Positions 34,712-44,043 of a DNA stretch of 44,881 nucleotides are shown here, in pieces. The notes beneath the pieces were generated by a model. The model was given only the letters and a program-made list of their open reading frames with translations. It was not told the origin of the DNA and made no database searches. Made by a program: the position numbers and the translations under genes. Within the stretch, counting starts at the first letter, position 1; each line of letters starts with the position of its first letter. The DNA comes from Planctomicrobium piriforme (lineage in GTDB: Bacteria > Planctomycetota > Planctomycetia > Pirellulales > UBA1268), in assembly GCA_945861585.1 (NCBI GenBank), contig CAMAVC010000016.1, forward strand, positions 1-44,881, read 5' to 3'.

Positions 34712-34978
34712 TCAGCCGCCGCGATTGAGGGCGATGCCCTTGAGCGTGAGCACCGAGCCGACTGACATCAGCGCGAGGCCCAGCCACCGGGGTGGCTCCA
34801 CCACCTTGCGTCCCGGGCCGGTGCCCCACACCGAGGGCTGCTGCTGGAGCCGGGCCCCCACCTGGGCCGACACGAACTGGCTCGAGGGCTCGCTCAGCGT
34901 GAACGACTCCACCATCCGGAACTGGACGCCGGTGAAGAACAGCAGGAGTCCGACGATCAGGATGGATTGGTTCTTCAT
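34712..34978 (-). CDS. small two-helix membrane protein, planctomycete-type, unknown function
   Basis: 88 residues. Helix 1 is SILIVGLLLFFTGVQF. A loop of about 45 residues follows, rich in Ser, Gln and Gly and ending KVVEPPRWLG. Helix 2 is LALMSVGSVLTLKGIAL. The plan resembles the protein at 5387-5617 (helix, polar loop, P-x-W, second helix containing L-x-S-x-G). I recognise no function. The ATG 34978 is preceded by a weak CAGG. It lies between the converging lptB and the same-strand transaldolase. Confidence 0.65.
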   Translation of the reverse strand: MKNQSILIVGLLLFFTGVQFRMVESFTLSEPSSQFVSAQVGARLQQQPSVWGTGPGRKVVEPPRWLGLALMSVGSVLTLKGIALNRGG

Positions 34979-35108
34979 ACCTGGCCTGCAGCCGGGGTGT
35001 GTCTCGCCCCTGACGCATCCTTTTCCATCGGGGCGCAGGGCACCGGCACTCCAGCAGACGAGGAGAACGGCGTGGTTGTAGCGGCGGTATCGGTCGTACC
35101 CGCCGGCC

Positions 35109-36146
35109 TCAACGCTTGGCGGCGATGAGGGCGAGCAAGGCCTTCTGGGGGGCCACGAATTTTTCGAGCCCCTCGTCCATCAGCACCGTTTCGAGCCGCT
35201 GCATGTCGACTGCGGCGTCGAGTTCGGCGAGCACCGCGGCGGGGGGCAGTTGGTCGATCGTGCGGGTGAACGTGCGCGACGGCGAATCGGCGGCCTCGTT
35301 CGTGGCGGGCGGATTCGTCTGGATGTCGGCGCCGGCGAGGGCGGTGACGTAGAAGCGCGGATCAACGCCGGCCTGCTTCACGCCCGTGCTCGCGAACACG
35401 ATCTCCTGGGCGAGCGGAGTGCGGTGCGTCCGCCAAAAATCCTGGTTGTTCATCCACACCCGCTTGGCGTTGGCGATGGCGAGCATCCCCTGGGCTGCCG
35501 GCGAGAGGCTCGGCACGTGGTGGGCGGTGTAGACGTCGATCCGTGATACGAACACGCTGTACACACTCTTGAACGACGTCAGTGATGGTCGCCGCGAGGC
35601 GCCCTTCCAGATCGCATCGCGGGCCCGTTCGTATTGCGCCCGTGTGAAAATCAGCGTCACATTGAGGGGCACGCCGGCGGCGGCGAGGTGCTCGAGCGCC
35701 CGGATGCCGGCGGGTGTGGCGGGCACCTTAATCATGCGGTTGGGCTGCCCGGCCGACCAGGCCGTGCCGAGCTCCACATAGCGGGCCACGCGGTCGTCGT
35801 CGGACAGGCCGCCGGCGGCATCCTCGATCAGGGGGTCGAGCTCGAAACTCACCCAGCCGTCGTTGCCATGCGAGGCCTCCCAGACGTCGTGAAACACCCC
35901 TTGGGCGTCGCGGACGAGATCGTCGGCCAGCGTCCAGGCGATCGTGTGATCGTCATGGCCGGCGGCGACGAGCTCGCCGATGCGGCGGTCGAACCGACCG
36001 GTCTTGATGAGGTCGGAGATGATGACGGGATTGCTCGTGGCGCCGGTGGCCCCTTTGGCCCTGGCCTCCCGGACGAGGTCGGGGTCGACCGAGTCGAGCC
36101 AGAGCTTGGTGCCCGTGGCGACGAGTGAGGCGAGTCCGTGGGGCAC
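35109..36146 (-). CDS. tal: transaldolase
   Basis: 345 residues. Transfers a dihydroxyacetone unit in the non-oxidative pentose phosphate pathway in the cytoplasm. Motifs are [17 protein letters not shown], the Schiff-base lysine Lys140 in [12 protein letters not shown], and [16 protein letters not shown]. The length fits the longer TalB/Tal group rather than the short MipB type. Later segments ([19 protein letters not shown]) match the family. The start ATG 36146 is the only reasonable one, giving [19 protein letters not shown] near the N-terminus. Bases 36147-36279 separate it from the divergent barrel gene and presumably carry both promoters. Confidence 0.95.
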   Translation of the reverse strand: MPHGLASLVATGTKLWLDSVDPDLVREARAKGATGATSNPVIISDLIKTGRFDRRIGELVAAGHDDHTIAWTLADDLVRDAQGVFHDVWEASHGNDGWVSFELDPLIEDAAGGLSDDDRVARYVELGTAWSAGQPNRMIKVPATPAGIRALEHLAAAGVPLNVTLIFTRAQYERARDAIWKGASRRPSLTSFKSVYSVFVSRIDVYTAHHVPSLSPAAQGMLAIANAKRVWMNNQDFWRTHRTPLAQEIVFASTGVKQAGVDPRFYVTALAGADIQTNPPATNEAADSPSRTFTRTIDQLPPAAVLAELDAAVDMQRLETVLMDEGLEKFVAPQKALLALIAAKR

Positions 36147-36279
36147 GATGGGTGTCTCCAGAGAGAGAGTTGTGGCAAAACCGACCCTGGCAAGCAGGGA
36201 AAGCTACGGGGACATGTGCCGGTTGGGCGGAGAATTTGTGTTGAAGCGGCCCTGCCGGTGACGAAGAAGTGTAGCGAGT

Positions 36280-37698
36280 ATGCCGGTTATTCATGCCACC
36301 CCTGAGATCTCTGGACAGGTTGCCGTGAACGCCCTTCGCCACATCGTGTTCGTACACTTGGCGGCGGCCGTTTTCGGCCTCCTGACCGCCGGCGCGCGAT
36401 CCAGCCGGGCAGAAGACATCGTCCCGATCCAGTTTGCTGACCTGATCGAGGGCGAGGCCGCTGCCGGAGACGTGCTCGAGATCCCGAGCGTGCTCGAGGC
36501 CGAGGAGATCGTGCCCGGCACCGAGACGGTCGTCGCCGACCGTCTGCTCGGCGAATCAGCTTCGACCGCGGAACGCGGCGCCGCGCGAGCCGAGCCGATC
36601 GTGGAGACGTCGGCCCGGGCGCTCGACGGCATGCGGCTCGACGACCTCACCCTCGACGAAATGCCCTACGAGGCTTCGAGCGGCGACTGGTTTTCAAACG
36701 GCCGCTGGTATGGCTCGGCCGAGATGCTTTGGTTTGACCGCAGCCGCAACTACCGCAGGCTCCTCGGCTACGACTCCACGCTGCCCACCCCGCTCGGCGT
36801 GCGGATTCCCGTGGGCAGCTTCACGACCACGGCCCAGCCCTTCAACCTGGCTCCGGGCGCGCGGATCACGCTCGGCGAGTACCTGGGCCGCGACTACCTC
36901 GACCGCGACCGGTCGCTCGAGATGACCTATTACGGCGGGCTCTCCTTCTATCAGGACGACTCGTTCAACGCGGTGCCGAATTCGGTCTTGATCGTGCCAC
37001 TGGCCAACAGTGTGCCGGGCTTCACCGGAGCCCAGAACCTGGGCACAGCCCACAATTCGATCTTCAACAGCATGGAGTTGAACTACAAACTCCATCGTCG
37101 CCTTGGCCGTGATCAGCTCGTGATGTCACCCAATGGCAACTGGTCGCGGCACGCCGAGCGGGCCTGGCTTCCGGCGCTCATCATTGGCACCCGCGTGGCC
37201 AACGTGAACGAGACGTTCCAGTTTACGAGCCGGCGCACCGGCGTGGATCCGAGCGAGTTCGGCGGCGACTACTTCATCGATGCACAAAACTGGCTGTGGG
37301 GCATGAACTTCGGTGGCGAGCTCATCAGCCAAAACGAGTTTTACTACTGGGGGCTTCGCGGCCGGGCCACGCCGGCGATGAGCTTCACGGCCAACCAGCA
37401 GACTCTCACCAGCGTGAACAACGTCCTGCCGGACCCGCCGTTCGTGCAGGGCTCCGTGAATCGATCGACATCGGCCCAGCAGTTCGCGCCGGGCTTCGTG
37501 GGCGACCTGAGCCTGTTCGCGGGCTGGAACGTAACGCCCAACTTCTCGCTCAAGGCCGGCTACGACTTCCTGTGGGTGGCCGGCATCGCCACGGCGACGC
37601 GGCAATTCGACCTCAACAACGTCCGTGGCAACCCGCACGACGCCGGCGGCCAGATCTTCTACAACGGCCTCTCATTCGGCTGTGAAGGAAGCTGGTGA
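36280..37698 (+). CDS. BBP7-like outer-membrane beta-barrel protein
   Basis: 472 residues from ATG 36280; GTG 36325 is an alternative that gives a shorter signal peptide (IVFVHLAAAVFGLLTAGA). Residues to about 130 form an acidic, probably disordered segment. The rest alternates polar and aromatic beta strands: WYGSAEMLWFDRSRNYRRLL, LEMTYYGGLSFYQDDSF, NSMELNYKLHRR, NWLWGMNFGGELISQNEFY, SLFAGWNVTPNFSLKAGYDF and a C-terminal LSFGCEGSW. This is the pattern of the planctomycete BBP7 outer-membrane family, which has no established function. It is a single-gene unit facing away from tal. Confidence 0.82.
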   Translation: MPVIHATPEISGQVAVNALRHIVFVHLAAAVFGLLTAGARSSRAEDIVPIQFADLIEGEAAAGDVLEIPSVLEAEEIVPGTETVVADRLLGESASTAERGAARAEPIVETSARALDGMRLDDLTLDEMPYEASSGDWFSNGRWYGSAEMLWFDRSRNYRRLLGYDSTLPTPLGVRIPVGSFTTTAQPFNLAPGARITLGEYLGRDYLDRDRSLEMTYYGGLSFYQDDSFNAVPNSVLIVPLANSVPGFTGAQNLGTAHNSIFNSMELNYKLHRRLGRDQLVMSPNGNWSRHAERAWLPALIIGTRVANVNETFQFTSRRTGVDPSEFGGDYFIDAQNWLWGMNFGGELISQNEFYYWGLRGRATPAMSFTANQQTLTSVNNVLPDPPFVQGSVNRSTSAQQFAPGFVGDLSLFAGWNVTPNFSLKAGYDFLWVAGIATATRQFDLNNVRGNPHDAGGQIFYNGLSFGCEGSW

Positions 37699-37722
37699 CC
37701 GGAGGGCATGCCGAAGCCTATC

Positions 37723-38988
37723 CTACGCTTCGGCGATGGCGATGGCGGCGGCCTGGCCCGTCGAGCAGAGGTTGACCGCGAGGGCCGTGCCGGGACGGCC
37801 CGCGAGCGGCTCACCCGTGACCACGTTTACTGGGCAGGCGGGGTCGGGCGTTTCGTAGTTGAGCGTGGCCGGCACGAGCCCGCGGCCGAGGCCGAGGATG
37901 CTCGCCACGAGCTCGACGGCGCCTCCGCCGGCGCCCAGGTGCCCGAACAGGCTCTTGGGGGCGGTGACGGGTGTGGCGCCGAGTTCCGCGGCGATCGCCG
38001 TCGCCTCGGCCTTGTCCATGTCGATCGTGCCCACGCCGTGGGCATTCACGTGGCCGATCATGTCTGGTTCGAGATTGGCCTGGCTGAGCGCTGCCCGGAT
38101 CGCCTGCCGGAGCGACGCACCTGTCACGCCCTCGCGCCGTGCCTTGGGCTCGCAGCGCGAGGCCCATGAGAGCAGTCGGCCATGGACCGTCGCCCCGCGC
38201 CGCTCGGCGTGGGCCCGTGACTCGAGCACGACCACTGCGGCGCCCTCCCCATTCACGAGGCCGTCGCGGTCGAGGTCGAATGGGCGGCAGGCCCGGTGGA
38301 AGTCGTCGGCACGGTGCGAGAGCAGGGCGTCGCCGCGGGCGACGAGCGCGGTGGGATGCAGCCGGCAGCCGGTGCCACCGCTGAGCATCACGTCGGCCCA
38401 GCCGCGTTCGATCACGCTCGCCGCCTCGGCGAGCGCGAGCAGGCTGGAGACATCGCCGAGCACGATCGAGTTGTTGGGGCCGCGGGCATCGTGCGCGATT
38501 GCGATGTGCGAGGCGGTCATGTTCGGCAGGTGCTTGAGGAGCCAGAGCGGATGGAGCTCCTCCTGGATTGCCTCCGACCAGAGCGCGAAGTCGAAGCGGC
38601 CGTCCTTGGCGGAGCGGCGGTAGGTGCCTTCGAGGTCTTCGAGGTCGGCGTAGATCATGTCGTTGCCGAACACCACGCCAAATCGCTCCGGCTCGACGGC
38701 ACCGGCGGCGATCCCTGCGTCGGCGATGGCCAGATCGGCGGCCGCGAACCCCAGTTGGATTTCCCGGCTCATCACCTTCAGGCTCTTGCGGGGCCGCACG
38801 TAGAGCTTGGGGTCGAAGTCGGGAATCTGGCCGCCGAACCGCACCCACAGTGAGCTCGAATCAAAGAGGTCGATTGGGCGGATGCCGCTCGACCCGGTGG
38901 CGAGCGATTCCCAGAAGGGAGCGCAGCCGATTCCGATCGGGCTGACGACCCCGAGACCCGTGATCACGACTTCGCTCGCAGCCCGCAT
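37723..38988 (-). CDS. beta-ketoacyl-ACP synthase homologue lacking the catalytic cysteine
   Basis: 421 residues from ATG 38988. The thiolase fold of FabF-type synthases is clear: VVITGLGVVSPIGIG, DLAIADAGI, NMTASHIAIAHDARGPN, VNGEGAAVVVLE. The two catalytic His regions are VNAHGVGTIDMDKAEA and KSLFGHLGAGGGAVE. The nucleophile Cys that follows the GPN segment is replaced by Asp179 (SIVLGDVSSLLALAEA). Without it condensation by the usual route is not possible, so this may be a chain-length-factor-like partner, a decarboxylase or a protein of changed function. No acyl carrier protein or partner synthase lies next to it. The frame extends to 39075 but begins with non-conserved residues. The nuclease gene is 56 bases upstream on the same strand. 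Confidence 0.87.
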   Translation of the reverse strand: MRAASEVVITGLGVVSPIGIGCAPFWESLATGSSGIRPIDLFDSSSLWVRFGGQIPDFDPKLYVRPRKSLKVMSREIQLGFAAADLAIADAGIAAGAVEPERFGVVFGNDMIYADLEDLEGTYRRSAKDGRFDFALWSEAIQEELHPLWLLKHLPNMTASHIAIAHDARGPNNSIVLGDVSSLLALAEAASVIERGWADVMLSGGTGCRLHPTALVARGDALLSHRADDFHRACRPFDLDRDGLVNGEGAAVVVLESRAHAERRGATVHGRLLSWASRCEPKARREGVTGASLRQAIRAALSQANLEPDMIGHVNAHGVGTIDMDKAEATAIAAELGATPVTAPKSLFGHLGAGGGAVELVASILGLGRGLVPATLNYETPDPACPVNVVTGEPLAGRPGTALAVNLCSTGQAAAIAIAEA

Positions 38989-39044
38989 GCCCTGCACCCT
39001 AAACGACGCCCGCCCGCGCCGAAAGTGGTGCCGCCCGGGGCCGG

Positions 39045-39599
39045 TCACCGGTGGCTCGGGTGTGCGGCGCGCCACTGCTGCGGGGCGAGCGGGTGCGGGG
39101 CCACCCAGAGCCCGCGCCGGGCCTGACGGGCTTCCGCCTCGGCTGCCAGAAGATCAGGGTCGGGCGCGAAGCCTCCGAAGACCCAGGCGTGCCCTTCTGC
39201 CACGAGTTCGCGATTCAGATCACGGTCGTCGAGCCAGAGCGTGCCGAGGAGCCGGCCGTGCTGGTCGCGGGCCGCGCCTTCCACCCGCACGCTGCCACCG
39301 CCGAGCTTGAAGGCGAGGGCTTGACGCGATTCGCGGCCATGCGGCTGGTCGAACTCGGGAGCGTCGATTCCGCGGAGGCGGATCTTCTGCGGCTGGCCAG
39401 TCGCGTCGAGGCACGTGACCGTGTCGCCGTCGTGCACCGTCTCCACCCGCCACAGCGGCCGGCCGGCCGCGTCCTGCACAGGGCACGCGGGCAAGGCGGC
39501 AATGATCGCGGAGAGCAGGGCCGCGCCGACCACATACCAGGCCCGCATGCGGCGGGGCATCCCCGGGGGCGGCGGCGGGATGTGGATACGCCTCGTCAT
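39045..39599 (-). CDS. membrane-anchored thermonuclease (SNase) family protein
   Basis: 184 residues. A Pro-rich leader and one hydrophobic helix (AWYVVGAALLSAIIAALPA) suggest export or anchoring. An SNase domain follows: VETVHDGDTVTCLD, KIRLRGIDAPEFDQPHGRES and the late ELVAEGHAWVF. The Asp, Arg and Glu positions of the calcium-dependent active site appear present (DGD; RLRGID; then a Glu/Arg set further on), but I cannot confirm each. It may cut DNA or RNA outside the cytoplasm. The start could also be ATG 39560 or 39548. It is followed by the ketosynthase homologue on the same strand. Confidence 0.85.
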   Translation of the reverse strand: MTRRIHIPPPPPGMPRRMRAWYVVGAALLSAIIAALPACPVQDAAGRPLWRVETVHDGDTVTCLDATGQPQKIRLRGIDAPEFDQPHGRESRQALAFKLGGGSVRVEGAARDQHGRLLGTLWLDDRDLNRELVAEGHAWVFGGFAPDPDLLAAEAEARQARRGLWVAPHPLAPQQWRAAHPSHR

Positions 39600-39610
39600 G
39601 CCACCATCGA

Positions 39611-39661
39611 TCAGGCCAGCCAGTCGCTGATCACGTTGCCGTGCACGGCTGCTTCACGGAA
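39611..39661 (-). pseudogene. relic of a DUF1501 gene 3' end
   Basis: Read on the minus strand this stretch gives FREAAVHGNVISDWLA followed by a stop. The intact DUF1501 gene next door ends FRLTDVHGTVIKDMLA and stop. The pattern FRxxxVHGxVIxDxLA matches at 10 of 16 positions and the stop is in the same place. The two lie in different frames, so this is not an extension of the neighbour. It looks like the last codons of a second, otherwise deleted copy or relative. Confidence 0.55.
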
Positions 39662-39735
39662 CCCCTGGACGTCGTATCCAGGTTTCCTTGGCAATCTCCG
39701 ATTGCTGGCCGCTGGCCGGCCGTCCTGGCCGGCAG

Positions 39736-41172
39736 TCATGCCAACATATCCTTGATCACCGTTCCGTGCACGTCGGTGAGGCGGAAGTCGCGGCCGCTGT
39801 GGCGATAGGTGAGTTTCGTATGGTCGAGGCCGAGCAGGTGCAGCATCGTGGCCTGGAGGTCGTGGACGTGCACCGGCTTGTCGACGGCCTTGAAACCGAA
39901 CTCGTCGGTGGCGCCGTACACCGTGCCCCCCTTCACGCCGCCGCCAGCCAGCCAGACGCTGAAGCCGTGATGATTGTGGTCGCGGCCGCTGCCGTCGGCG
40001 CCCTGGCCATTGGGCAGTTCCACCGTCGGCGTGCGGCCGAACTCGCCTCCCCAGAGCACGAGGGTGCTTTCCAGCAGCCCGAGGCCGACAAGATCGTCGA
40101 GCAGGGCCCCGATCGCGCGGTCGCTCTCCTTGGCAAGCCGACTGTGGTTCTCCACGATCTTGTCGTGGCTGTCCCAGGGCTGGCCCGCGCCGTGCCACAC
40201 CTGGACGTAGCGGACGCCGCGTTCCACGAGCCGCCGGGCGATGAGCATCTGGCGGCCTTGGACGTCGTCGCCGTAGCGGTCGAGCACGTGCTGCGGCTCG
40301 CGCGTGACGTCGAACGCCTCGCCCGCCTCGAACTGCATCCGCCAGGCGAGTTCCATCGAGACCAGGCGCGCCTCGAGCTGCGGGTCGTGCGGCCGCCGGG
40401 CAAGGTGATCGCGGTCGAGTGCGGCGGTCAGATCGAACTGGCGACGCTGGGCGTCGGACGAGAGCAGCGGATGGCGGACGTATTGCACGAGTTCATCGAC
40501 GGAGCGTTTCTGCGTGTCGATGTACGTGCCCTGGAACGCGCCGGGCAGGAACGCGCTCCGCCAGTTCTCCGTTCCCTTGATGGGATAGCCACCGGGGCAC
40601 ATGGCGACGAAGCCGGGCAGGTTTTGGTTTTCGGTGCCGAGGCCGTAGGTGACCCAGGCGCCGGCGGCCGGCCGCACGAGCCGGGCGTCCCCGCAGTTCA
40701 TGAGCATCAGCGACGGCTCGTGGTTGGGCACGTCGGCGTGCATCGACCGCACGACGAGCAGGCGGTCGGCGTGACGGGCGACCGAGGGAAAGAGGTCGCT
40801 CACCTCGAGGCCACTCTCGCCGTGCCGCGCGAACCGGAAGGGCGAGGGCAGGGCGGCGCCGGTGCGGCGCTCCGTGGGAAGATGTGACGGGATCTCGCGG
40901 CCGGCATACTCCTCGAGCAGCGGCTTGCGGTCGAACGTGTCGAGGTGGCTCGGGCCGCCATTGGCGAAGATGTGGATCACCGCCCGCGCCCGCGGTGCGA
41001 AATGCGGCGGCCGGGCGGCGAGCGTCGTGGGCGTCGCCGGGGCCGCGGCGGCCTGCCTGCCGCCGTCGAGCAGGTGCGCAGCGGCGAGCCAGCCGACGCC
41101 GAGGCCGCTGCGGCAGAGCGCCGAGCGGCGCGTCAGCCGTGGTTCGTGCTCAGGAGGACATTTGAAGGCCAC
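39736..41172 (-). CDS. DUF1501 protein, twin-arginine exported, sulfatase-like fold
   Basis: 478 residues from GTG 41172, which has GAGGGG eight bases upstream; the upstream in-frame extension overlaps the neighbouring gene and is not conserved. The N-terminus LTRRSALCRSGLGVGWLAAAHLL is a twin-arginine signal. Next come AVIHIFANGGPSHLDTFDRKP, MHADVPNHEPSLMLMNCG, TYGLGTENQNLPGFV, VWHGAGQPWDSHDKI, LWGGEFGRTP and DHNHHGFSVWLAGGGVKGG. All are typical of the planctomycete DUF1501 group, whose fold is related to alkaline phosphatases and sulfatases. The substrate is unknown. It follows the DUF1549/1553 gene by 13 bases, the classic paired arrangement in this phylum. Confidence 0.93.
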   Translation of the reverse strand: MAFKCPPEHEPRLTRRSALCRSGLGVGWLAAAHLLDGGRQAAAAPATPTTLAARPPHFAPRARAVIHIFANGGPSHLDTFDRKPLLEEYAGREIPSHLPTERRTGAALPSPFRFARHGESGLEVSDLFPSVARHADRLLVVRSMHADVPNHEPSLMLMNCGDARLVRPAAGAWVTYGLGTENQNLPGFVAMCPGGYPIKGTENWRSAFLPGAFQGTYIDTQKRSVDELVQYVRHPLLSSDAQRRQFDLTAALDRDHLARRPHDPQLEARLVSMELAWRMQFEAGEAFDVTREPQHVLDRYGDDVQGRQMLIARRLVERGVRYVQVWHGAGQPWDSHDKIVENHSRLAKESDRAIGALLDDLVGLGLLESTLVLWGGEFGRTPTVELPNGQGADGSGRDHNHHGFSVWLAGGGVKGGTVYGATDEFGFKAVDKPVHVHDLQATMLHLLGLDHTKLTYRHSGRDFRLTDVHGTVIKDMLA

Positions 41173-41185
41173 GGCAGATCGCCCC

Positions 41186-44005
41186 TCAATCGATGAAGTG
41201 GAACTCGGCCGAAGCGAGCACAGCCTGGGCGAGCCGTTCGTAGGAGCCGAAGCCACCGGGGCCGGCATCGTCGCCCACGCCCGCCAGCCAGCCGCGGGCG
41301 AGCATCCGTTCGGCTTCGGTGGGGCTCCGCGCGAGGACGGCCCGCCACGTGGCTACGATCCGGCCGTCGGGATCAGGCCCCGCCTCGCGAGCCGAGCGGG
41401 CGGCGACCTGCTTCGCCGCTTCGACGACGAGCGGGCTGTTCAAGACGGCGAGCGACTGCTGCGGCACCGTGGTGCACGACCGCACGTGCACGGCCGTGTC
41501 GGGATTGGCGACGTCGAACACCCGCATGATGCCGGGGACGTCTTGGCGGTCGAGCGTGCCATAGAGCGATCGCGTGTGCAGCGACGTGAGCGCGAGCGGA
41601 TCGATGCCCCGGCCGCCTGCAGCGGTGAGGTCGAGCGTGCCTGCGGCGGCGAGCAGATTGTCGCGCCACGCCTCCCATTCGAGCCGTCGCCGATTGGCCC
41701 GGCCGAACAGTCGGTTGTCAGGGTCACGGGCGACTCGGTCGGCGTCGACGCCCGAGGTCTGTCGCCAGGTGGCCGTTGTCACGATCTCGCGGTGCAGCCA
41801 ACGCAGGCTCCACTTTCCGTCTTCGATGAACCGACGGGCGAGGTCATCGAGCAGTTCGGGATGGCTTGGCGGCTCGCCGCGGAGCCCCAGGTCGCCCGGC
41901 GTCTCGACGAGCCCGCGGCCGAAGTGGTGGGTCCACGCCCAGTTGACGAGCATGCGAGCCGTGAGCGGATTGGCTGGATCGACGATGGCACGGGCAAGAT
42001 CGAGCCGGCCGCTCGATCCACGATCGACGGCCGCGCCGCCGAGCACCTGCGGCAATCGGCGTTCCACCTTCGCACCCGGTTTCGCGGGATTGCCGCGCAG
42101 GAAGATGTGGCTGTCGACGGGCCGCGCACGGTCGCTGATGGCCATCGCCCGCGGCGGGCCGCCCGAGGCCGCGGCCAAGTGTTTTGTGATCTCCTGCTTC
42201 CGGCGGCGGTGCTCCGTCGACTCGGGCTGCAGGGCCAGCCGCATCGCGTCGCCCGGTGGTACGACGAACGGCGAGCCTTCGGCTCCCAACAGGGTGCGTA
42301 GCGAAGCGAGGTCGGCCGGTTCATCGGCCACTGCCGCCGGGCCTCCGGCCCACGAGGGTGCCACGCGAGCCACGAGCCGCCCATACGCCTCGGCGAGTTG
42401 CCGGAGGTTCGTCGGCCGCGAGGAAGAGAGCTCGCTCCGTACGAGCGAATGGATCGTGTTCGGGTCGGGGGATGCTTCCCACCCGGCGACGAGTGCCTCC
42501 AGACGCGGTCCGATCTCGTCGTCGGGAAGTGTGCGGAGCATGACCCACGGCCCGAGGATCGGGTGAGTCGCCTGGGCGTCGTCGGTGAACCGTGCGAGAC
42601 GGTCGATCACGAACTGCTCGAGGTCGTATCGGTCGCCGAGCCTGGGTGGCCGTCCGTCGGCACCGCGTGTGGCAGGCCGGGCCGTCTCGAAAAAATAGTC
42701 GGCCGCATGCGTCACCGCCTCGCGCACGCCCCGGGCGCGCACGGTCGTCTCGTGGTCGGCGAGGGCCTGGCGAAGTTCGGTGAGCTTCAGGGCAAAGGCA
42801 TCCGCCTCGGGCCCGGCGGGCGGGTCGCCGATCAACGGCAATTCCTCCGGAATTTCGCAGCTCGCGAAGATGCCGTGGAGTGCGTAATAGTCTGCCGCGG
42901 AGATCGGCTCGTATTTGTGGTCGTGGCAGCGGGCGCACGAGGCCGTGAGCCCCATGAGCCCACGGGTGACGAGGTCGATCCGGTCGTCGATGATGTCGTG
43001 CGTGTTGCCGAGGAACGTGCGACCGACGGTGAGGAAGCCGAGCGCGGCAAGATCTTCACGCGGCACCGGCGGCGCGACTTTGTCGGCGGCGAGTTGCAGC
43101 GTCACGAACCGGTCGTAGGGGAGGTCGGCGTGGATGGCCCGCACCACCCAGTCGCGATAGGTCCAGGCGAATGGATAGAGGGGCGACTGGTTGGCGAAGG
43201 CATAGCCCATCGTGTCGGCATAGCGGGCGAGATCCAGCCACGTCCGGGCCCAGTGCTCGGCGTGCTCCCGCGAGGCGAGCAGGCGATCGACGAGCGCGCG
43301 GTATGCCTCCTCGGAAGGGTTCGCGCAGAACGCGTCGGCCTCAGCGGCCGATGGCGGCAGGCCGGTGAGATCGAAGCACAGCCGGCGCACGAGATCGCGC
43401 GGTGCGGCCGGCGGCGCGGGTGCAAGATCCGCGGCCGTGAGGCCCGCGGCCACGAACCGATCGATGGGTGCGGCCTGCCACGCCGCCCGCATCGTCTCCG
43501 GAAACGCGTGTGCCAACTCTGGCGCGGGATGTCGCACGGGAGGCGTGAAGGCCCAGTGCGAGGCCCGGGCCTCGGTGATCCGCTGGGCCATCTCTTCGTT
43601 GCGGCTCGGCGGCGGGGCGCTCGCGTCATCGCCCCCCGGCCCGCTCCACGGCGCTCCGGCGGCCACCCACGACTCGAGCACCCCGATCTCGTCGTCGGTG
43701 AGCCGGCCGGTGGGCGGCATGCCGACGTCGCCCGCGTGCCGTACCACCGCGATCAGCCGGCTCTTCGCCGCGTCGCCGGGCACGACGACGGCGCCGGCGT
43801 CGCTCCCCTGGAGCAGCGCCCGCCGGCTGTCGAGCCGCAGGCCCGCCTCGGCCACCTTCTCCCCGTGGCACTCCTGGCACTTCGCCACGAGCAACGGCCG
43901 CACCCGCGACTCGAAGTCGCGGGCGGCGTCCGCCCGGACTACGCCGGGGGCGAGCACCGCGACGGCGGCCATGAGGCGCACGAGGTGAGGCAGGGCTGCC
44001 CGCAT
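41186..44005 (-). CDS. planctomycete cytochrome c-type protein with DUF1549 and DUF1553 domains
   Basis: 939 residues with a signal peptide (LVRLMAAVAVLAPGVVRADA). The N-terminal cytochrome-like domain has the haem motif CQECH (43-47) and a distal Met region (VGMPPTGRLTDDEI). The DUF1549 part follows (PIDRFVAAGL and DLVRRLCFDLTGLPPSAAEA) and includes a second CARCHDHK motif. The DUF1553 part is C-terminal (ANPLTARMLVNWAWTHHFGRGLVETPGDLG). Such proteins are strongly enriched in planctomycetes and are made together with DUF1501 proteins, as here. The role is unproven, probably electron transfer linked to breakdown of a complex substrate in the periplasm. Confidence 0.94.
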   Translation of the reverse strand: MRAALPHLVRLMAAVAVLAPGVVRADAARDFESRVRPLLVAKCQECHGEKVAEAGLRLDSRRALLQGSDAGAVVVPGDAAKSRLIAVVRHAGDVGMPPTGRLTDDEIGVLESWVAAGAPWSGPGGDDASAPPPSRNEEMAQRITEARASHWAFTPPVRHPAPELAHAFPETMRAAWQAAPIDRFVAAGLTAADLAPAPPAAPRDLVRRLCFDLTGLPPSAAEADAFCANPSEEAYRALVDRLLASREHAEHWARTWLDLARYADTMGYAFANQSPLYPFAWTYRDWVVRAIHADLPYDRFVTLQLAADKVAPPVPREDLAALGFLTVGRTFLGNTHDIIDDRIDLVTRGLMGLTASCARCHDHKYEPISAADYYALHGIFASCEIPEELPLIGDPPAGPEADAFALKLTELRQALADHETTVRARGVREAVTHAADYFFETARPATRGADGRPPRLGDRYDLEQFVIDRLARFTDDAQATHPILGPWVMLRTLPDDEIGPRLEALVAGWEASPDPNTIHSLVRSELSSSRPTNLRQLAEAYGRLVARVAPSWAGGPAAVADEPADLASLRTLLGAEGSPFVVPPGDAMRLALQPESTEHRRRKQEITKHLAAASGGPPRAMAISDRARPVDSHIFLRGNPAKPGAKVERRLPQVLGGAAVDRGSSGRLDLARAIVDPANPLTARMLVNWAWTHHFGRGLVETPGDLGLRGEPPSHPELLDDLARRFIEDGKWSLRWLHREIVTTATWRQTSGVDADRVARDPDNRLFGRANRRRLEWEAWRDNLLAAAGTLDLTAAGGRGIDPLALTSLHTRSLYGTLDRQDVPGIMRVFDVANPDTAVHVRSCTTVPQQSLAVLNSPLVVEAAKQVAARSAREAGPDPDGRIVATWRAVLARSPTEAERMLARGWLAGVGDDAGPGGFGSYERLAQAVLASAEFHFID

Positions 44006-44043
44006 GGAGGCGGCTCCGGTGTCGGCCCTAGGCAGGTGGGTAG

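Noticed and set aside
39700-39740. Repeated TGGCCGGC units between the nuclease and DUF1501 genes as a regulatory repeat
   Set aside because: Only two short copies occur and they are simple GC-rich palindromes; there is no array or spacing pattern.
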